Positions 62,812 to 64,000 of a stretch of DNA of 64,000 bases are shown one piece after another. Position 1 is the stretch's first letter, and the number at the start of each line of letters is the position of its first letter. Source of the DNA: Hyphomonadaceae bacterium (GTDB lineage Bacteria; Pseudomonadota; Alphaproteobacteria; Caulobacterales; Hyphomonadaceae); the NCBI GenBank assembly GCA_016714495.1, contig JADKDU010000005.1, positions 248,001-312,000 on the forward strand, written 5' to 3'. The notes beneath the pieces are model-generated. The model was not told the DNA's origin and did not search any database. It saw nothing but the letters and a program-made list of their open reading frames with translations. The position numbers and the translations under genes were made by a program.

Positions 62812-63453
62812 CTACTGCTTCGGGAACAGTATATGCCCGGGGCCGCAAGCCGGAACGTCCATGCTCTTTTCTACGTTCGCCAGCACGAAGCTCAGCGTGT
62901 TGATGTCGAGCGTGCTGTTCATCACGACGCCCGGCCCAATATTGCAGCCCTTTCCCGCCTTGGCGCCAGCCTTCTCGCCGCGTTTGTAAATGATGATAGG
63001 GGGAACGTAGAGTGGTCGGTCGAGTCGATTATCGATCGTCAGTAACGGCTTGCCCGCAGCCTCATCGGCCGCAACAGTTACGACAACTACGCCTCCGACC
63101 TGTACTGCACCTGAGTCTTCGTCGTACGGGCCGGCGGCAATCAGCGTCCATTCACCGCCCTCCAACGGGCCAGCGACAGCGCGCTCTCCAACTGCGACAT
63201 CCAGCGCCCGATTTTCGGAAATCAGCTCGGAGCGCGGCCCGGAGCGCTGGAAGTGTGTTGACCCAACTGCGTGGCGCTTGAGCCCCAGCGCACTTCCCTT
63301 CGGCGGGGCTTCGGGCGCTGCGGCCGGCAAAGTGGTTATCCCACCGGCCGCAGGCGGCGCGTCAGATTACTGCGCAGAGGCGCTGGCAGAAACGCCAAGA
63401 ATTGCGAAGACTGCAACCAGCAGCGCACGGGCGGAGAGGGAAGACCTGGTCAC
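62812..63453 (-). pseudogene. Secreted hypothetical protein with TAA just after the signal peptide
   Basis: A GTG at 63453, seven bases after GGAG, starts a clear signal peptide (TRSSLSARALLVAVFAILG ending ASASAQ). A TAA at 63367-63369 immediately follows. The same frame stays open for 185 codons: SDAPPAAGGITTLPAAAP, then a folded-looking domain (GGEWTLIAAGPYDEDSGAVQ and LYVPPIIIYKRGEKAG). A CAA to TAA change would explain it. A signal-less product from a TTG at 63330 is possible but would misplace the protein. Family unknown. Confidence 0.7.
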
Positions 63454-63532
63454 GTTGAAACTCCATACCGAACGTTAAAGCACAATACGCCTGCACCGCA
63501 GGCCGTCAAACACCGCGGGCGCCGGCCGACGG

Positions 63533-64000
63533 TCATAGACGGTGATAAGCAATCATCTGCTGGCCGCGCGGATGCGACCACTCTCCGATGTGTTCCGTTT
63601 GCCAGGCACGTCCTGCCGCCCATGCCATGTCGGCGATGCGATAGTGGTAGGGATCACTCACACCCGTCGTCATGACGCCGCCTGGCTGGTGTGTGACGGC
63701 ATCCGACCATCGGGCATCGTCCGGCGCGAGAAAGAAGGTCGCATAGAAAACACCACCCGGCTTCATGACCCTCGCCGTCTGCTCGAGGCAGGCTGCGATC
63801 GAGTTCAGCGCCAGGTGAGTGAACACCGACTGCGCGATCGCCATGTCAAAAGTCACGCCGAAAGTTGTCGCGTCAAAATCGCTGGTCGTCCTCAGGTTCT
63901 CGCGCGGCAGTTTCGCCTGCAGCCCCAGAGGGCCCAGTTCGCGGTCATACCCCGCCTGCAGCAGAGCCTCGCTGATGTCGATCCCGAAATAATTCCCCGG
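63533..64000 (-). CDS. Class I SAM-dependent methyltransferase (5' end outside window)
   Basis: The frame runs off the right edge. Visible: NYFGIDISEALLQAGYDREL (SAM ribose motif), MAIAQSVFTHLALNSIAACL (motif IV region) and VMKPGGVFYATFFLAPDD (motif V), ending MIAYHRL. Motif I lies beyond the window. Only about 155 C-terminal codons are present. Probably a small-molecule or glycan methyltransferase; substrate unknown. Confidence 0.8.
   Translation of the reverse strand, partial: PGNYFGIDISEALLQAGYDRELGPLGLQAKLPRENLRTTSDFDATTFGVTFDMAIAQSVFTHLALNSIAACLEQTARVMKPGGVFYATFFLAPDDARWSDAVTHQPGGVMTTGVSDPYHYRIADMAWAAGRAWQTEHIGEWSHPRGQQMIAYHRL

Noticed and set aside
6542..63369. Reassignment of TAG as a sense codon in this organism
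   Set aside because: Many clearly intact genes (ggt, the beta-lactamase, ruvB, ruvA, DUF885, DUF445) end in TAG, and one of the four interruptions is TAA.

Overview
The window is a GC-rich alphaproteobacterial chromosome segment. The RuvCAB, KdsB/KdsD and class B3 beta-lactamase types, the DUF885 and DUF445 proteins and the HWE/HisKA_2-type kinases fit a Caulobacterales/Hyphomonadaceae-like organism, but this placement is inference from gene content only. TAG is a common genuine stop codon here.

Layout. (1) 1-6.0 kb: the ftsH 3' end, a gamma-glutamyltransferase lipoprotein, then on the minus strand a Ro60/Rsr (TROVE + vWA) gene preceded by about 720 bp of tandem structured RNA, then a VOC pseudogene and a B3 metallo-beta-lactamase. 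(2) 6-18.4 kb: housekeeping and hypothetical genes, including ruvB separated from ruvCA by three unrelated genes. (3) 18.4-41.2 kb: a surface-polysaccharide region with DegT aminotransferase, kdsB, kdsD, UDP-glucuronate-type epimerase, ManC, glycosyltransferases, an O-antigen-ligase/acyltransferase fusion, a DprE1-DprE2-HAD/UbiA-GtrA block resembling the decaprenyl-phospho-arabinose pathway, a membrane glycosyltransferase, a methyltransferase and a flippase-like protein. (4) 41.2-52.6 kb: a decaying accessory stretch with an antiporter, two sensor kinases, small membrane proteins, two Crp/Fnr paralogues (one broken), a duplicated 220-bp element, an IS481 copy and truncated gene fragments. (5) 52.6-64 kb: more polysaccharide genes, namely a GT2, rfbC, a frameshifted HddC-GmhB fusion, a wzt-wzm-rfbB-rfbD-rfbA run, a nonsense-interrupted secreted protein and a partial methyltransferase.

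Main discovery: upstream of and co-oriented with rsr lie five tandem RNA units (3810-4528, minus strand). Each has the same architecture: an outer helix, a conserved GGTGGTGAAG strand facing a YCTGTTCCCC strand, and an inner helix whose sequence differs in every unit but keeps complementarity (covariation). This is the expected form of the Ro-binding stem of bacterial Y RNAs. Two units carry a circularly permuted tRNA-like module (T arm, then acceptor 3' strand, a capping loop, acceptor 5' strand, then D arm); the other three carry non-tRNA apical structures. I interpret this as a multi-Y-RNA operon feeding one Ro60 protein.

Gene decay is a second theme. Four reading frames are interrupted by single in-frame stops, all explainable by C-to-T changes. 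Two are broken by one-base shifts (purU and the HddC-GmhB fusion), and several genes survive only as 3' fragments next to insertion sequences.
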